In this document: in pieces, positions 18,436 to 28,398 of the stretch | Position numbering within the stretch: the first letter of the stretch is position 1 | Layout: every line of letters begins with the position of its first letter | Assembly (NCBI GenBank): GCA_964648295.1 | Contig: CAZYNH010000003.1 | Coordinates: forward strand, 186,001 to 250,000 | Direction of reading: 5' to 3' | Source: UBA4055 sp964648295 | GTDB lineage: Bacteria; UBA4055 | DNA: 64,000 bases | The notes under the pieces: generated by a model | The model's input: only the letters and a program-made list of their open reading frames with translations | What the model was told of the DNA's origin: nothing | The model's database searches: none | Translations under genes and position numbers: made by a program

Positions 18436-20052
18436 ATGTTAAAAAAATCCGGCACCAAATACATATTCGTTACAGGCGGAGTGGTCTCCGCACTGGGAAA
18501 AGGGATCGCAGCGTCAAGTATAGGGCTTCTTTTAAAACAGAGAGGGCTTAAAGTCTCAATATTAAAGCTCGACCCCTACCTGAATCTAGATCCGGGAACG
18601 ATGTCGCCTTTTCAGCACGGTGAGGTTTATGTTACAGAGGACGGCGCGGAAACTGATCTTGATCTTGGCCACTACGAGAGGTTCATTGATGTAAATATGA
18701 CAAAGATGAACAACGCGACAGCCGGACAGATATACGAGAGCGTTCTTTCAAAAGAGAGAAGGGGCGATTATCTGGGCGGAACGGTTCAGGTTATACCTCA
18801 CATCACCAATGAGATAAAAGAACGGATCAACAATGTGGCGAACGAAGGAAAACTTGATGTTCTTATAGTGGAGATCGGGGGCACGGTCGGCGACATAGAA
18901 AGTCTTCCTTTCATTGAGGCAATAAGGCAGTTCAGGTTCGATGCGGGAACTCAGAACGTGCTCTATATACATCTTACCTATATACCTTATATCGCCGCCG
19001 CCGGTGAATTGAAAACCAAACCGACACAGCATTCTGTAAAGAATCTTCTGGAGCTCGGGATTCAGCCCGATATACTTATTCCCAGGACAGAGCAGCCTAT
19101 TCCAAAAAGTGCAAAGGAGAAGATAGCGCTTTTCTGCAATGTAGACAAAAAATGCGTAATAGAGGCAAGAGACCAGTCCTCAATATATCAGGTTCCTATC
19201 GAATTCAATGTCAACAAGCTCGACGATATTATCTGCGAAAGGCTTAAGATAGAAGCTCCCCAGTCCGATCTGGAAGAATGGAAGAAATATGTCAGGTATA
19301 TTAAAACACCCGTGCATAATGTAAAAATCGCGATAGTGGGAAAATACATAGGACTCAAAGACTCATATAAAAGTATAATTGAAGCGTTCATTCATGCCGG
19401 CAGCGAGAACAGGGCCAAAGTCGAACTTGCATGGATCAACAGTGAGGAGGTTGAGCATAACGGGCCGGGAGATATACTGGCCGATGTTTCAGGAATACTT
19501 GTTCCCGGAGGTTTTGGGGACAGGGGGATTGAAGGTAAACTTCTGGCGGTGAAATATGCGAGGGAAAAGAAGATCCCGTTCTTCGGCATATGTCTTGGAA
19601 TGCAGTGCGCTGTAATAGAATTCGCAAGAAATATCGGAGGAATGAAGAACGCCAACTCGACCGAGTTCGCAAGAAAGCTGAAATATCCTGTTATCGATCT
19701 CATGTCCGACCAGAAAAAGATCAAGAAAAAAGGCGGAACGATGAGGCTTGGAGCCTATGATTGCGATATTGATAAGGGAACGCACATGTATAACGCTTAC
19801 GGTACTGCTCTCATTTCAGAAAGACACAGGCACAGATTTGAAGTGAATAACGATTATATCGGAACACTTGAAGATTGCGGGCTGATAATTTCAGGGAGGA
19901 ACAAAGAGCTTAATCTGGTCGAGGCTGTGGAACTGCCTGACCATCCGTGGTTCGTGGGCGTGCAGTACCATCCGGAACTTAAATCAAGGCTGACAAAAGC
20001 CCACCCACTTTTCAGGGATTTTGTCAAGGCAGCAATGAACTATCAGAAGTAG
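18436..20052 (+). CDS. pyrG: CTP synthase
   Basis: CTP synthase converts UTP to CTP using ATP and glutamine. The 538-residue product has the N-terminal synthase domain starting KYIFVTGGVVSALGKGIAASS (P-loop-like) and a C-terminal class I glutamine amidotransferase domain with the nucleophile Cys in FFGICLGMQ and the His-Glu pair in YHPEL. It is of normal length and complete. CTP also feeds CMP-KDO synthesis, which suits its place behind kdsD, although the operon is mixed in function. Confidence 0.98.
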   Translation: MLKKSGTKYIFVTGGVVSALGKGIAASSIGLLLKQRGLKVSILKLDPYLNLDPGTMSPFQHGEVYVTEDGAETDLDLGHYERFIDVNMTKMNNATAGQIYESVLSKERRGDYLGGTVQVIPHITNEIKERINNVANEGKLDVLIVEIGGTVGDIESLPFIEAIRQFRFDAGTQNVLYIHLTYIPYIAAAGELKTKPTQHSVKNLLELGIQPDILIPRTEQPIPKSAKEKIALFCNVDKKCVIEARDQSSIYQVPIEFNVNKLDDIICERLKIEAPQSDLEEWKKYVRYIKTPVHNVKIAIVGKYIGLKDSYKSIIEAFIHAGSENRAKVELAWINSEEVEHNGPGDILADVSGILVPGGFGDRGIEGKLLAVKYAREKKIPFFGICLGMQCAVIEFARNIGGMKNANSTEFARKLKYPVIDLMSDQKKIKKKGGTMRLGAYDCDIDKGTHMYNAYGTALISERHRHRFEVNNDYIGTLEDCGLIISGRNKELNLVEAVELPDHPWFVGVQYHPELKSRLTKAHPLFRDFVKAAMNYQK

Positions 20053-21318
20053 GTGTCCTTGTTAAGCAAAGAGATACAATATCTTTTCGACAGAGGAATG
20101 TTCGGTATGAAGCTCGGGCTTCAGAACATTCTGTCTCTACTCGAATATACAGATACCGATTACGGTAAACTGAAATCTGTTCATGTTGCCGGTACTAACG
20201 GGAAGGGTTCGGTATCGAATATCATTTCTCATGTGCTTACTGCCTGCGGATATAAGACAGGTCTTTTTACATCCCCTCATCTGCAGAGATTTAATGAAAG
20301 GATCAAAATAAACGGCGCCGAGATCTCAGATGATGAGCTTTCGTATTATATCGGGTTTTTTAAAGAAGGGATAGAGAAGTTCAACTGTACTTTTTTCGAG
20401 GCCAACACAGCTATAGCAATAAGATACTTTATCGATAAAGAGGCAGATATCGCGGTTATAGAAACCGGCCTTGGAGGAAGGCTGGACTCCACCAATGTGA
20501 TCAAACCTCTTGTTTCGGTCATAACAGGAATAGATTACGATCATCAGAAACAGCTCGGCAATTCGATAATCCAGATAGCAAAAGAAAAAGCGGGGATAAT
20601 TAAGCGCGGCATACCTGTGGTTGTCAATACAAAAAGAGATCCTGTGAAGAAGATATTTACAAGGACAGCAATAAGGGAAGGTTCCGAAATTATTTTTGTG
20701 GATAAAAAGAAATTCATTTATCATAAAACCCGCGATGATCTGTCCGTCAGATTTTATTTTCGAGGGAAGGAGCTTGTTTCAGAAATAGCTCTTCTGGGGA
20801 CTTACCAGGAGGATAATATTGCGACCGCGCTCACTGTCCTAAAAGTTCTTTCAAAAATGATCAGGATAGAACCGGAAAAACTGCAGGCTTCTCTTTCAGA
20901 AATTAAGGTTAAAGGAAGGATGGAGGTTATTTCAGAAGATCCGTTCGTACTGATCGATGCGGCGCATAACGAGGAGGGACTGGCCTGCCTAAAAAAATAT
21001 CTTGACGGAACGGGGATGAGAATCCACATGATTTTTGGAACTGTGAAGGACAAGGACTACGAGAAAATATTAAGAGCAGTCTCAGAAATAAAAGCAAAAA
21101 AATATTATTCACAGGCGGACAATAAAAGAGCTCTCGAAATCGAATCGATCAGAAACTCGAGATATGTTGTCTGCGACAAATGTACCGGATTCTACAAAAC
21201 TCCACTTCAAGCTTATAACGAGGCTGTTAGAAACTTCAGGAAAGGCGATATTATTGTCGTGACGGGTTCGCATTTTATTATTGGCGATCTGCTTAACAGT
21301 TTGAATATAAAAAATTAA
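20053..21318 (+). CDS. folC: Folylpolyglutamate / dihydrofolate synthase
   Basis: FolC attaches glutamate to dihydropteroate and to reduced folates. The 421-residue product has the Mur-ligase-type P-loop VAGTNGKGSVS (about residues 47-57), the SPHLQRFNERI folate loop, ETGLGGRLDSTN, DYDHQKQLG and DAAHNEEG. The annotated start is a GTG directly after the pyrG stop; a TTG six bases downstream, preceded by AGGTG, is an equally possible start and would shorten the protein by two residues. Complete and in operon. Confidence 0.95.
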   Translation: MSLLSKEIQYLFDRGMFGMKLGLQNILSLLEYTDTDYGKLKSVHVAGTNGKGSVSNIISHVLTACGYKTGLFTSPHLQRFNERIKINGAEISDDELSYYIGFFKEGIEKFNCTFFEANTAIAIRYFIDKEADIAVIETGLGGRLDSTNVIKPLVSVITGIDYDHQKQLGNSIIQIAKEKAGIIKRGIPVVVNTKRDPVKKIFTRTAIREGSEIIFVDKKKFIYHKTRDDLSVRFYFRGKELVSEIALLGTYQEDNIATALTVLKVLSKMIRIEPEKLQASLSEIKVKGRMEVISEDPFVLIDAAHNEEGLACLKKYLDGTGMRIHMIFGTVKDKDYEKILRAVSEIKAKKYYSQADNKRALEIESIRNSRYVVCDKCTGFYKTPLQAYNEAVRNFRKGDIIVVTGSHFIIGDLLNSLNIKN

Positions 21319-21332
21319 ATAGAGGAAGAAAA

Positions 21333-22631
21333 ATGGAAGACATCCAGAAATATGATCTGAAAACGCTAAAAGGAATGTCGGTGCGCGACCTTACAGAAAT
21401 AGCGATCAAACTGGGAATAGAAGATTACGCCACTCTTCTAAAACAGGAGCTGATCTTCAAGATCCTGGAAGGCAATACTCAGGAAGAGGAGATGCTGGAA
21501 GGCGACGGGCTTCTGGAAATTATTGCCCTGGACAAGGACAATAAATATGGTTTTTTAAGGTCGCCGAACACAAATTATCAGCAGGGTAAGAACGATATTT
21601 ATGTTTCGCCCGCTCAGATAAAGAAATTCGGGTTGAGGACGGGGCATTATGTCAGCGGTCAGATAAGAGCTCCTAAAGAGGGCGAAAAATATTTTGCTCT
21701 CCTAAAGATCGATTCTGTAAATGAAACAGATCCTGAATACATTAAAAAAATTATAATGTTCGAGAACCTTACACCTCTTCATCCGAACGACAGATTCAAG
21801 CTCGAGAATAAAAGATTCGGTTATGAGAACGAGACTTTAAGGATACTCGATCTTTTCTCGCCTTTGGGTAAAGGGCAGAGGGCACTTATCGTATCTCCGC
21901 CTAAAGCCGGTAAGACAACTATTATGCGCCAGATAGCTAACGCGATAGCTGAGAATCATCCTGACGCAAAGATAATGATGCTGCTTGTGGATGAAAGGCC
22001 GGAAGAGGTAACAGAGATGCAGAGAAGCATCAAAGGCGAGGTTATATTCTCGACTTTTGACGAGAAGCCGGAAAAACACATATCTGTTGCCAGAATGGTG
22101 CTCGATAAAGCCAAAAGAGAAGTCGAATACGGCAAAGACGTGGTAATACTTCTGGACAGTATAACAAGGCTGGCAAGGGCCTACAACGCCGCCGCGCCTC
22201 ACAGCGGCAGGATACTTTCGGGCGGTGTGGATGCCAACGCCCTATACGAGCCAAAACGTTTTTACGGCGCCGCCAGAAATATTGAGGAAGGCGGAAGCCT
22301 GACGATAATCGCGACAGCGCTGGTGGATACAGGCAGCAGGATGGACGAGGTTATATTCGAAGAGTTCAAAGGTACAGGTAATCTTGAACTCGTACTGGAC
22401 AGAAGGCTCGCTGAAATGAGGATATATCCAGCTATAGACATCAATAAGTCAGGCACAAGAAAAGAGGAGCTGCTGCTTGAAACGCTTACTCTGAACAAGA
22501 TATGGATATTGAGAAAGATGCTCGCTCCCATGACAAATATTGAATCAATGAAATTCATGAAAGAGAAGATAAATCAGACAGACACAAATCAGGAACTCTT
22601 TAAAATGATGACGAGCGGCAGCTCGCTATAA
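21333..22631 (+). CDS. rho: Transcription termination factor Rho
   Basis: Rho is the hexameric RNA-dependent ATPase that ends transcription at untranslated RNA. The 432-residue product has the Rho_N helical domain (KTLKGMSVRDLTEIAIKLG), the cold-shock-like RNA-binding domain (about 50-125), and the RecA-like motor with Walker A SPPKAGKTT and VILLDSITRLARAYN. Length is that of a standard Rho without extra insertions. GAGGAAG lies upstream of the ATG. Confidence 0.98.
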   Translation: MEDIQKYDLKTLKGMSVRDLTEIAIKLGIEDYATLLKQELIFKILEGNTQEEEMLEGDGLLEIIALDKDNKYGFLRSPNTNYQQGKNDIYVSPAQIKKFGLRTGHYVSGQIRAPKEGEKYFALLKIDSVNETDPEYIKKIIMFENLTPLHPNDRFKLENKRFGYENETLRILDLFSPLGKGQRALIVSPPKAGKTTIMRQIANAIAENHPDAKIMMLLVDERPEEVTEMQRSIKGEVIFSTFDEKPEKHISVARMVLDKAKREVEYGKDVVILLDSITRLARAYNAAAPHSGRILSGGVDANALYEPKRFYGAARNIEEGGSLTIIATALVDTGSRMDEVIFEEFKGTGNLELVLDRRLAEMRIYPAIDINKSGTRKEELLLETLTLNKIWILRKMLAPMTNIESMKFMKEKINQTDTNQELFKMMTSGSSL

Positions 22632-22644
22632 ATAAGGGGAAAAT

Positions 22645-25047
22645 TTGACAATTTTAAAAAAATACTGGCCGCAACTGATATTTCTTTTTATCACGGTAGT
22701 TCTTTTCTATGAATTCCTGTTCTCGAACGGTGTATTGTTCAGCTCCGACCAGCTTGAAAGCGGTATATTCTTCAGAAAATTCTATTCCGAATTCGTAAAG
22801 GAACACTGGGAAATACCTCTATGGGACAGGTTTATTTCCTGCGGACTGCCTTTCGTTGACGCAACACACGGAGATACCTTTTATCCCGCTGCTGCGCTTC
22901 AGTTCTTTCTGCCTATGCACAGGGCTCTTGGGCTGAAACTTGTGATCCATGTTTTTCTTTCCGGCGCTTTCATGTTCATTTTTTTAAAGAATTACGGACT
23001 AAGGAAGATAACCGCGTTTGCCGGGGCGGTGGCATACATGACAGCTCCTATGATAGTCACTCTGGTCTATCCCGGGCACGACGCCAAGATGTATGTGGCC
23101 GCTCTTCTCCCGCTGGGTTTCAATTTTTTGTATAAAGCTCTCGAAGATGGAGGTAAAAGGAATTATTTTTACTTCGGCGCGGTAGCCGGATTCATGATCC
23201 TGTCGTCGCATCTTCAGACGACATACTTCGCCTTGTGGCTTTATTTCTTATATATGTTTTACAGGATCATAAATGGTCTTGTTTCAGGAAAACCTGCCTC
23301 AAAGACAGCTTCTGTTTTCGGGCTTTTCTGGACAGGTATTATCCTCGCGCTTATGATAGGCGCGGTTCAGCTGATCCCGCCTTATATGTACACAAAGGAG
23401 TTCTCTATAAGAGGAACGGAAGCAAAAACATCTTTCAGCCACGCGATCTCATGGGGCATTCATCCGGAAGAAGCTTTCTCTCTTATTGTGCCTGAATTTT
23501 GCGGAGAGAACCGTATGTCTCATGCTCAGACTTACGAAGAACAGAAAAAAGTTGCAGAGGAGGGAGGCAATTCCTACTGGGGAAGAAATCCTTTCAAGCT
23601 CAACAGCGAATATTCAGGCGTAATAATCATATTTTTATCAGTTCTGGCTCTGATTTTCTACAAAGGCAATAAAAGAAGAGATGTTATATTCTTTTTTTCG
23701 TTCGCTGTGTTTACCCTGCTGTACTCCCTGGTCGACCACACACCTGTTTTTAAGATCGCGTATACTCTGATCCCAGGCGTTAAAATGTTCAGAGGTCAGG
23801 GTATGATACTCTTTCTTCTGACTTTCTCGATTTCGGTAATGTCGGCCCTTATGCTGGATCATATAATTTCAGTCAGAGAGGAAGGAAAACAGGCGGGAAT
23901 AGTGAGACTTTTAGTGTGGGTATTACCGGTAATTTTTGTTGCAGGCATGATCAAATATTTTGCGTTTTCATCTGTTATCGGATTATACGGATCCGTTTTT
24001 GATCCGCCCCATATGCCTTCAGAGGAATATCTGAGCGTAATAAAGACAGGGATAATATCATGCATGCTCCTTATATTGCTGACATCTGCTGCCGTATTTC
24101 TGTTCCTGAAAAACAAATTCAGTCCGGCTGTCTTTATCATCTTAATATCATCTTTTATCTTCGTCGATACCTACAGGATAAACTCGAAATTCATCAAGAC
24201 AGTTGACAAAGAAGGCCTCGGAATAAAATTTACCGATATTGAACTTACAAAACAGCTTAGAGCGCTTGAAGAAAGAGAGGGTCATTTCAGAGTTTTCGAC
24301 CTTAACATGTTCGGGGCCAACCAGCTTCCTATTCACGGAGTTTCCACGCTGACGGGTTTTCATGATAACGAACTCAGATGGTTCAGGAAATTCAGAGGAA
24401 TAAATGATGAAGGTGTTAATACCGATAAGAATCTTACATATAATTTGAACAGCTATTACGATAACAATTTCCTTAATTTAGCCGGAGTACGTTTTCTGAT
24501 GTATAAACCAAAGGATTCTAAAGGCGAAATACTCCCTAACAGGAATTATTTACCAAGAGCTTTTACGGTTTCAGACTATGTAGTCATTGAGGAGGAAGAC
24601 AGGATAACAGATATGCTTAAGTCGGAGTTCGATCCTTTCGAGACCGTTATACTGGAAAAGAAACCGGTCTTTGAGATTCAGAATTTTGATTCCGCCGCGG
24701 CGGGAGATGTGCTGAGTTACAGATACGCGGGCAATGAGATCGAACTTGATGTAATAATGAAAAGGAACGGTATTGTAGTTATGACAGACAATTATTTCCC
24801 TTACTGGCATGCTTATGATGAATCAGGCAGAGAGATAGAGATATATAAGGCTTACCTGACCTTCAGGGCAGTTGAATTGCCTGAGGGACGGCACAGGATC
24901 ACTTTCAGATATATATCAAAACCGTACAATACTTCAAAAGTTCTGACATTAATTGGATTGCTTTTCTCTATAGGAATCATTATTATACCGCGTTTTATGA
25001 AAGGAAGAATTGGAATAGAAAAAAATAAAAAAGAGGAAGAAAAATGA
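22645..25047 (+). CDS. YfhO-family polytopic membrane protein
   Basis: An 800-residue integral membrane protein with about a dozen hydrophobic helices in the first 530 residues and one near the C-terminus, separated by an extracytoplasmic domain of about 220 residues. The early segment WDRFISCGLPFVDATHGDTFYPAAALQF matches the conserved first loop of YfhO proteins, which resemble GT-C glycosyltransferases and in Firmicutes act in lipoteichoic acid glycosylation. The acidic loop fits a GT-C site, but the substrate here is unknown. The start is a TTG with AGGGGAAAA upstream; the end overlaps hppA by 4 nt. Confidence 0.85.
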   Translation: MTILKKYWPQLIFLFITVVLFYEFLFSNGVLFSSDQLESGIFFRKFYSEFVKEHWEIPLWDRFISCGLPFVDATHGDTFYPAAALQFFLPMHRALGLKLVIHVFLSGAFMFIFLKNYGLRKITAFAGAVAYMTAPMIVTLVYPGHDAKMYVAALLPLGFNFLYKALEDGGKRNYFYFGAVAGFMILSSHLQTTYFALWLYFLYMFYRIINGLVSGKPASKTASVFGLFWTGIILALMIGAVQLIPPYMYTKEFSIRGTEAKTSFSHAISWGIHPEEAFSLIVPEFCGENRMSHAQTYEEQKKVAEEGGNSYWGRNPFKLNSEYSGVIIIFLSVLALIFYKGNKRRDVIFFFSFAVFTLLYSLVDHTPVFKIAYTLIPGVKMFRGQGMILFLLTFSISVMSALMLDHIISVREEGKQAGIVRLLVWVLPVIFVAGMIKYFAFSSVIGLYGSVFDPPHMPSEEYLSVIKTGIISCMLLILLTSAAVFLFLKNKFSPAVFIILISSFIFVDTYRINSKFIKTVDKEGLGIKFTDIELTKQLRALEEREGHFRVFDLNMFGANQLPIHGVSTLTGFHDNELRWFRKFRGINDEGVNTDKNLTYNLNSYYDNNFLNLAGVRFLMYKPKDSKGEILPNRNYLPRAFTVSDYVVIEEEDRITDMLKSEFDPFETVILEKKPVFEIQNFDSAAAGDVLSYRYAGNEIELDVIMKRNGIVVMTDNYFPYWHAYDESGREIEIYKAYLTFRAVELPEGRHRITFRYISKPYNTSKVLTLIGLLFSIGIIIIPRFMKGRIGIEKNKKEEEK

Positions 25048-27236
25048 TCAACAATCTGTTCTGGCTTGCGCCCGCAGGTTCAGTACTGGCCCTGATCTTC
25101 GCGGTCTACTTCTACAAAAAGCTTATGGCTGAGGAAGAGGGTACCGACAAAATGAAAAAGATCGCGGCTCATGTCCGCGCGGGAGCGATGGCGTATCTTA
25201 AACAGCAGTACAAGGTAGTAAGCATCGTGTTCATAGTTATGGCAAGTATATTCGCCGTAATGGCTTACATTTTCGATATTCAGAACGAATTCGTCTGGTT
25301 CGCTTTCCTTACCGGAGGATTTTTCTCCGGCCTTGCCGGTTTTTTCGGTATGAAGACCGCCACTTATGCTTCAGCGAGGACAGCCTGGGCGGCCAAAAAA
25401 TCCTTAAACGACGGATTGAGGGTAGCTTTCAGATCCGGAGCGGTAATGGGCCTTGTTGTAGTAGGTCTGGGACTACTAGACATATCTTTATGGTTCATAA
25501 TCCTTAATTATTTTGTTGAAGGCGCCGATCCGGCCCACAGAGTTCTGGCCATAACGACTACAATGCTCACATTCGGTATGGGGGCATCCACTCAGGCGCT
25601 GTTCGCGAGGGTGGGCGGAGGTATATTCACGAAAGCCGCGGATGTAGGAGCCGATCTTGTTGGTAAAGTCGAGGCGAATATACCGGAGGACGACCCGAGG
25701 AACCCCGCAACTATAGCGGACAATGTCGGCGACAATGTCGGCGACGTTGCCGGAATGGGCGCTGACCTATATGAATCATACTGCGGTTCTATACTGGCTA
25801 CCGCTTCTTTAGGAGCAGCCATATTTGTAGGCACGAGCGATCTTGAAATGCAGATGAAATTCGTAATTACTCCAATGGTTATAGCTGCGGTCGGTATTAT
25901 TTTATCGCTCATCGGGATATTTATGGTTAAAACCAAAGAAGGCGCAAATCAGAGGGAACTTCTCGCTTCTCTCGGAAAAGGAGTTAATGTAAGCTCTGTC
26001 CTTATCGCGGTTTCGTCATTTTTCCTTCTGAAACATCTCGGGCTTAACAATTATACGGGAATATGGGGATCGATAATTACAGGTCTTGTTACCGGCATTG
26101 TTATTGGCAAAGCCACTGAATACTATACCTCACATTCTTTCAGACCTACCCAGAATGTAGCAGACAACGCGAAGACAGGTCATGCAACCGTTATAATCTC
26201 CGGGATCGGACTTGGAATGCTTTCGACCGCAATACCTGTTCTGGCAGTATCGGCGGGAATATTTTTGTCATTTATGTTCGCGGCTTCCTGGAGCATGGAG
26301 AACATCACGATGGGTCTTTACGGAATCGGTATCGCCGCGGTCGGTATGCTTTCCACCCTTGGAATAACGCTGGCGACAGACGCTTACGGACCCATAGCCG
26401 ACAATGCGGGAGGCAACGCAGAGATGAGCGGCCTCGGGGCTGATGTAAGAAAAAGAACTGATGCCCTGGATGCTCTCGGCAACACTACGGCCGCGACAGG
26501 TAAAGGTTTCGCGATTGGGTCCGCGGCCTTGACAGCCATGGCGCTTTTAGCATCTTATGTAGATGAGATAAAGATCGCAATGCACAGAATGGGTATCCAT
26601 ACCCTTAAATTCGCTGATAACATATCTATCGATTCGGCTACTCTGCCCGATTTCATGAAGCATTTTAACGTAACTCTAATGAATCCGATAGTTCTGATAG
26701 GAATTATGATAGGCGCGATGATGGCTTTCATGTTCAGCGGCCTGACTATGATGGCTGTGGGAAGGGCCGCGGGCGCTATGGTGGACGAAGTCAGAAGGCA
26801 GTTCAAAGAAATAAAAGGAATTATGGACGGCTCGGGAGAACCTGATTACGCCCGCTGCGTGGCTATATCTACAAAGGGAGCCCAGAAAGAGATGATGCTC
26901 CCGTCACTCCTCGCCATAATAATACCTATCCTTACAGGCTGGCTCTTCGGAGTGGCCGGGGTAATGGGACTTCTGATAGGAGGAACATCATCAGGATTCG
27001 TACTCGCTATTTTTATGGCGAATTCAGGCGGAGCCTGGGATAATGCCAAGAAATATATAGAGGAAGGCAATCACGGCGGTAAAGGTTCTGATGCGCATAA
27101 GGCTGCGGTTACAGGGGATACGGTCGGCGATCCTTTCAAGGATACTTCCGGTCCCAGCCTCAACATCCTTATCAAGCTGATGAGTATGGTGTCGATCGTA
27201 ATGGTCGGACTGACCGTAGGCTACAGCTTATTTTAA
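25044..27236 (+). CDS. hppA: Membrane-bound ion-translocating pyrophosphatase
   Basis: This enzyme couples PPi hydrolysis to H+ or Na+ pumping across the membrane. The 730-residue product has about 16 helices and the family active-site motifs: GGGIFTKAADVGADLVGKVE, DDPRNPATIADNVGDNVGD, DAYGPIADNAGG and the C-terminal TVGDPFKDTSGPSLNIL. The segment LGNTTAATGKGFAIG has Ala where K+-independent enzymes carry Lys, placing it in the K+-dependent subfamily, which includes both Na+ and H+ pumps; the sequence alone does not tell which. It is the last gene before the terminator. Confidence 0.96.
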   Translation: MINNLFWLAPAGSVLALIFAVYFYKKLMAEEEGTDKMKKIAAHVRAGAMAYLKQQYKVVSIVFIVMASIFAVMAYIFDIQNEFVWFAFLTGGFFSGLAGFFGMKTATYASARTAWAAKKSLNDGLRVAFRSGAVMGLVVVGLGLLDISLWFIILNYFVEGADPAHRVLAITTTMLTFGMGASTQALFARVGGGIFTKAADVGADLVGKVEANIPEDDPRNPATIADNVGDNVGDVAGMGADLYESYCGSILATASLGAAIFVGTSDLEMQMKFVITPMVIAAVGIILSLIGIFMVKTKEGANQRELLASLGKGVNVSSVLIAVSSFFLLKHLGLNNYTGIWGSIITGLVTGIVIGKATEYYTSHSFRPTQNVADNAKTGHATVIISGIGLGMLSTAIPVLAVSAGIFLSFMFAASWSMENITMGLYGIGIAAVGMLSTLGITLATDAYGPIADNAGGNAEMSGLGADVRKRTDALDALGNTTAATGKGFAIGSAALTAMALLASYVDEIKIAMHRMGIHTLKFADNISIDSATLPDFMKHFNVTLMNPIVLIGIMIGAMMAFMFSGLTMMAVGRAAGAMVDEVRRQFKEIKGIMDGSGEPDYARCVAISTKGAQKEMMLPSLLAIIIPILTGWLFGVAGVMGLLIGGTSSGFVLAIFMANSGGAWDNAKKYIEEGNHGGKGSDAHKAAVTGDTVGDPFKDTSGPSLNILIKLMSMVSIVMVGLTVGYSLF

Positions 27237-27239
27237 ACT

Positions 27240-27277
27240 GAACAAAAAACCCCGAAAATTTTCGGGGTTTTTTGTTC
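27240..27277. terminator. Bidirectional rho-independent terminator
   Basis: A perfect 38-bp palindrome (19-bp arms) with a CCCCG/CGGGG core flanked by A and T runs lies between the convergent hppA and mscS genes. The T-run follows the stem on both strands, so it should stop transcription from either side. Confidence 0.93.
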
Positions 27278-27279
27278 TT

Positions 27280-28338
27280 CTAAAGTTCCTTCTTATATAT
27301 CGTCTGGGTAGGATAAGCGAAGCTCAGGCCGTTCTCGTTGAACCTTCTTAAAATCTCCAGATTGACCTTAGACTGAACACCGAGTATGTCAGCACCTTTT
27401 TTTATATAGAATATGAAGATGATGCCTAGATTAAAATCGCCCCAGTTGTTAAAAGAAATTATCCTGTCAGGCTCCAGCGCATCATGGTTTGCATCAACGA
27501 TCTGGCCGAGTATTTTCATAGCGAGGTCCATTTTATCAGGGGATGTCTCATAAGTCAGACCCAGGTTCAAAGTCACTTTTCTGGACGGCTCTGCAGAGAT
27601 GTTTTCAATGCTCGATTCAGAAAATTTCGAGTTAGGAATGGTGATTATCCTGTTCTGAAGCGTTTTTATGCGGGTGCTTCTGATGCCGACCTCAATGACG
27701 AATCCGTCGTGTCCGCCAATTATTACCCTGTCGCCTATCTGGAAAGGCTTGTCAATAAAGACCATGACACCGCCGAATATGTTTTTTACCGTGTCCTGAG
27801 CGGCCAGAGCCAGAGCGAGACCTCCGATTCCCAGACCTGCTATTAAAGCCATTATATCGAATCCGGCGTTATCAAGCCCTACAATTACTCCGACGATCCA
27901 GAGTATGCCCTTTACACCTTTCCTGAGCACCGGAACTATCTGATCGTCGAAGGTATTCTCAGTCTTCTCCGTAATTGGAACTATAATTTCTGAAAATATT
28001 GCGTCGACCGCTCTTACTATCAGCCATGTGAGGTTCAAGATGGCGGTGAATGTGAAAGCGTGTGAAAGCATTTTATCTATGCCCGGGGTAAAACTCAGTC
28101 TCATAAGCCCGTACCAGATACCGCCCAGGATTATGCCGAATACCACCGGTTTCTCTATCACTTCCAAAAGAACATCATCGAGCTTGGTTTTGGTCTTAGA
28201 AGTTAGTGTCTTAACTATGTTCTTGAAAAACCAGTAGATCACTTTTGCGAAAATAAAGCCGCCGAGCATGAAGAGCAGGGAATAGAACCAGTTCTCAACC
28301 GTGTTGCCGTAAAAAGTTTGAGAGAAAAAATCAGACAT
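27280..28338 (-). CDS. Small-conductance mechanosensitive channel, MscS family
   Basis: A 352-residue channel protein that opens under membrane tension to release solutes. It has four hydrophobic segments before the conserved pore helix and beta domain: GLGIGGLALALAAQDTVKNIFGGVMVFIDKPFQIGDRVIIGGHDGFVIEVGIRSTRIKTL. The G/A-rich TM3 (GLGIGGLALALAAQDT) and the downstream beta barrel are as in MscS. The N-terminus has one or two extra helices compared with E. coli MscS. A monocistronic gene with its own promoter and a shared terminator. Confidence 0.93.
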   Translation of the reverse strand: MSDFFSQTFYGNTVENWFYSLLFMLGGFIFAKVIYWFFKNIVKTLTSKTKTKLDDVLLEVIEKPVVFGIILGGIWYGLMRLSFTPGIDKMLSHAFTFTAILNLTWLIVRAVDAIFSEIIVPITEKTENTFDDQIVPVLRKGVKGILWIVGVIVGLDNAGFDIMALIAGLGIGGLALALAAQDTVKNIFGGVMVFIDKPFQIGDRVIIGGHDGFVIEVGIRSTRIKTLQNRIITIPNSKFSESSIENISAEPSRKVTLNLGLTYETSPDKMDLAMKILGQIVDANHDALEPDRIISFNNWGDFNLGIIFIFYIKKGADILGVQSKVNLEILRRFNENGLSFAYPTQTIYKKEL

Positions 28339-28360
28339 AAATAACTCCGTTTTTTTGCAA

Positions 28361-28390
28361 AATATAATTAAAACAGGTTCGGAAAGTCAA
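28361..28390 (-). promoter_or_regulatory. Promoter of the mscS-like gene
   Basis: On the minus strand TTGACT (28390-28385) and TATATT (28366-28361) are 18 bases apart, and the ATG follows about 22 bases after the -10. Confidence 0.6.
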
Positions 28391-28398
28391 TACCTTCG

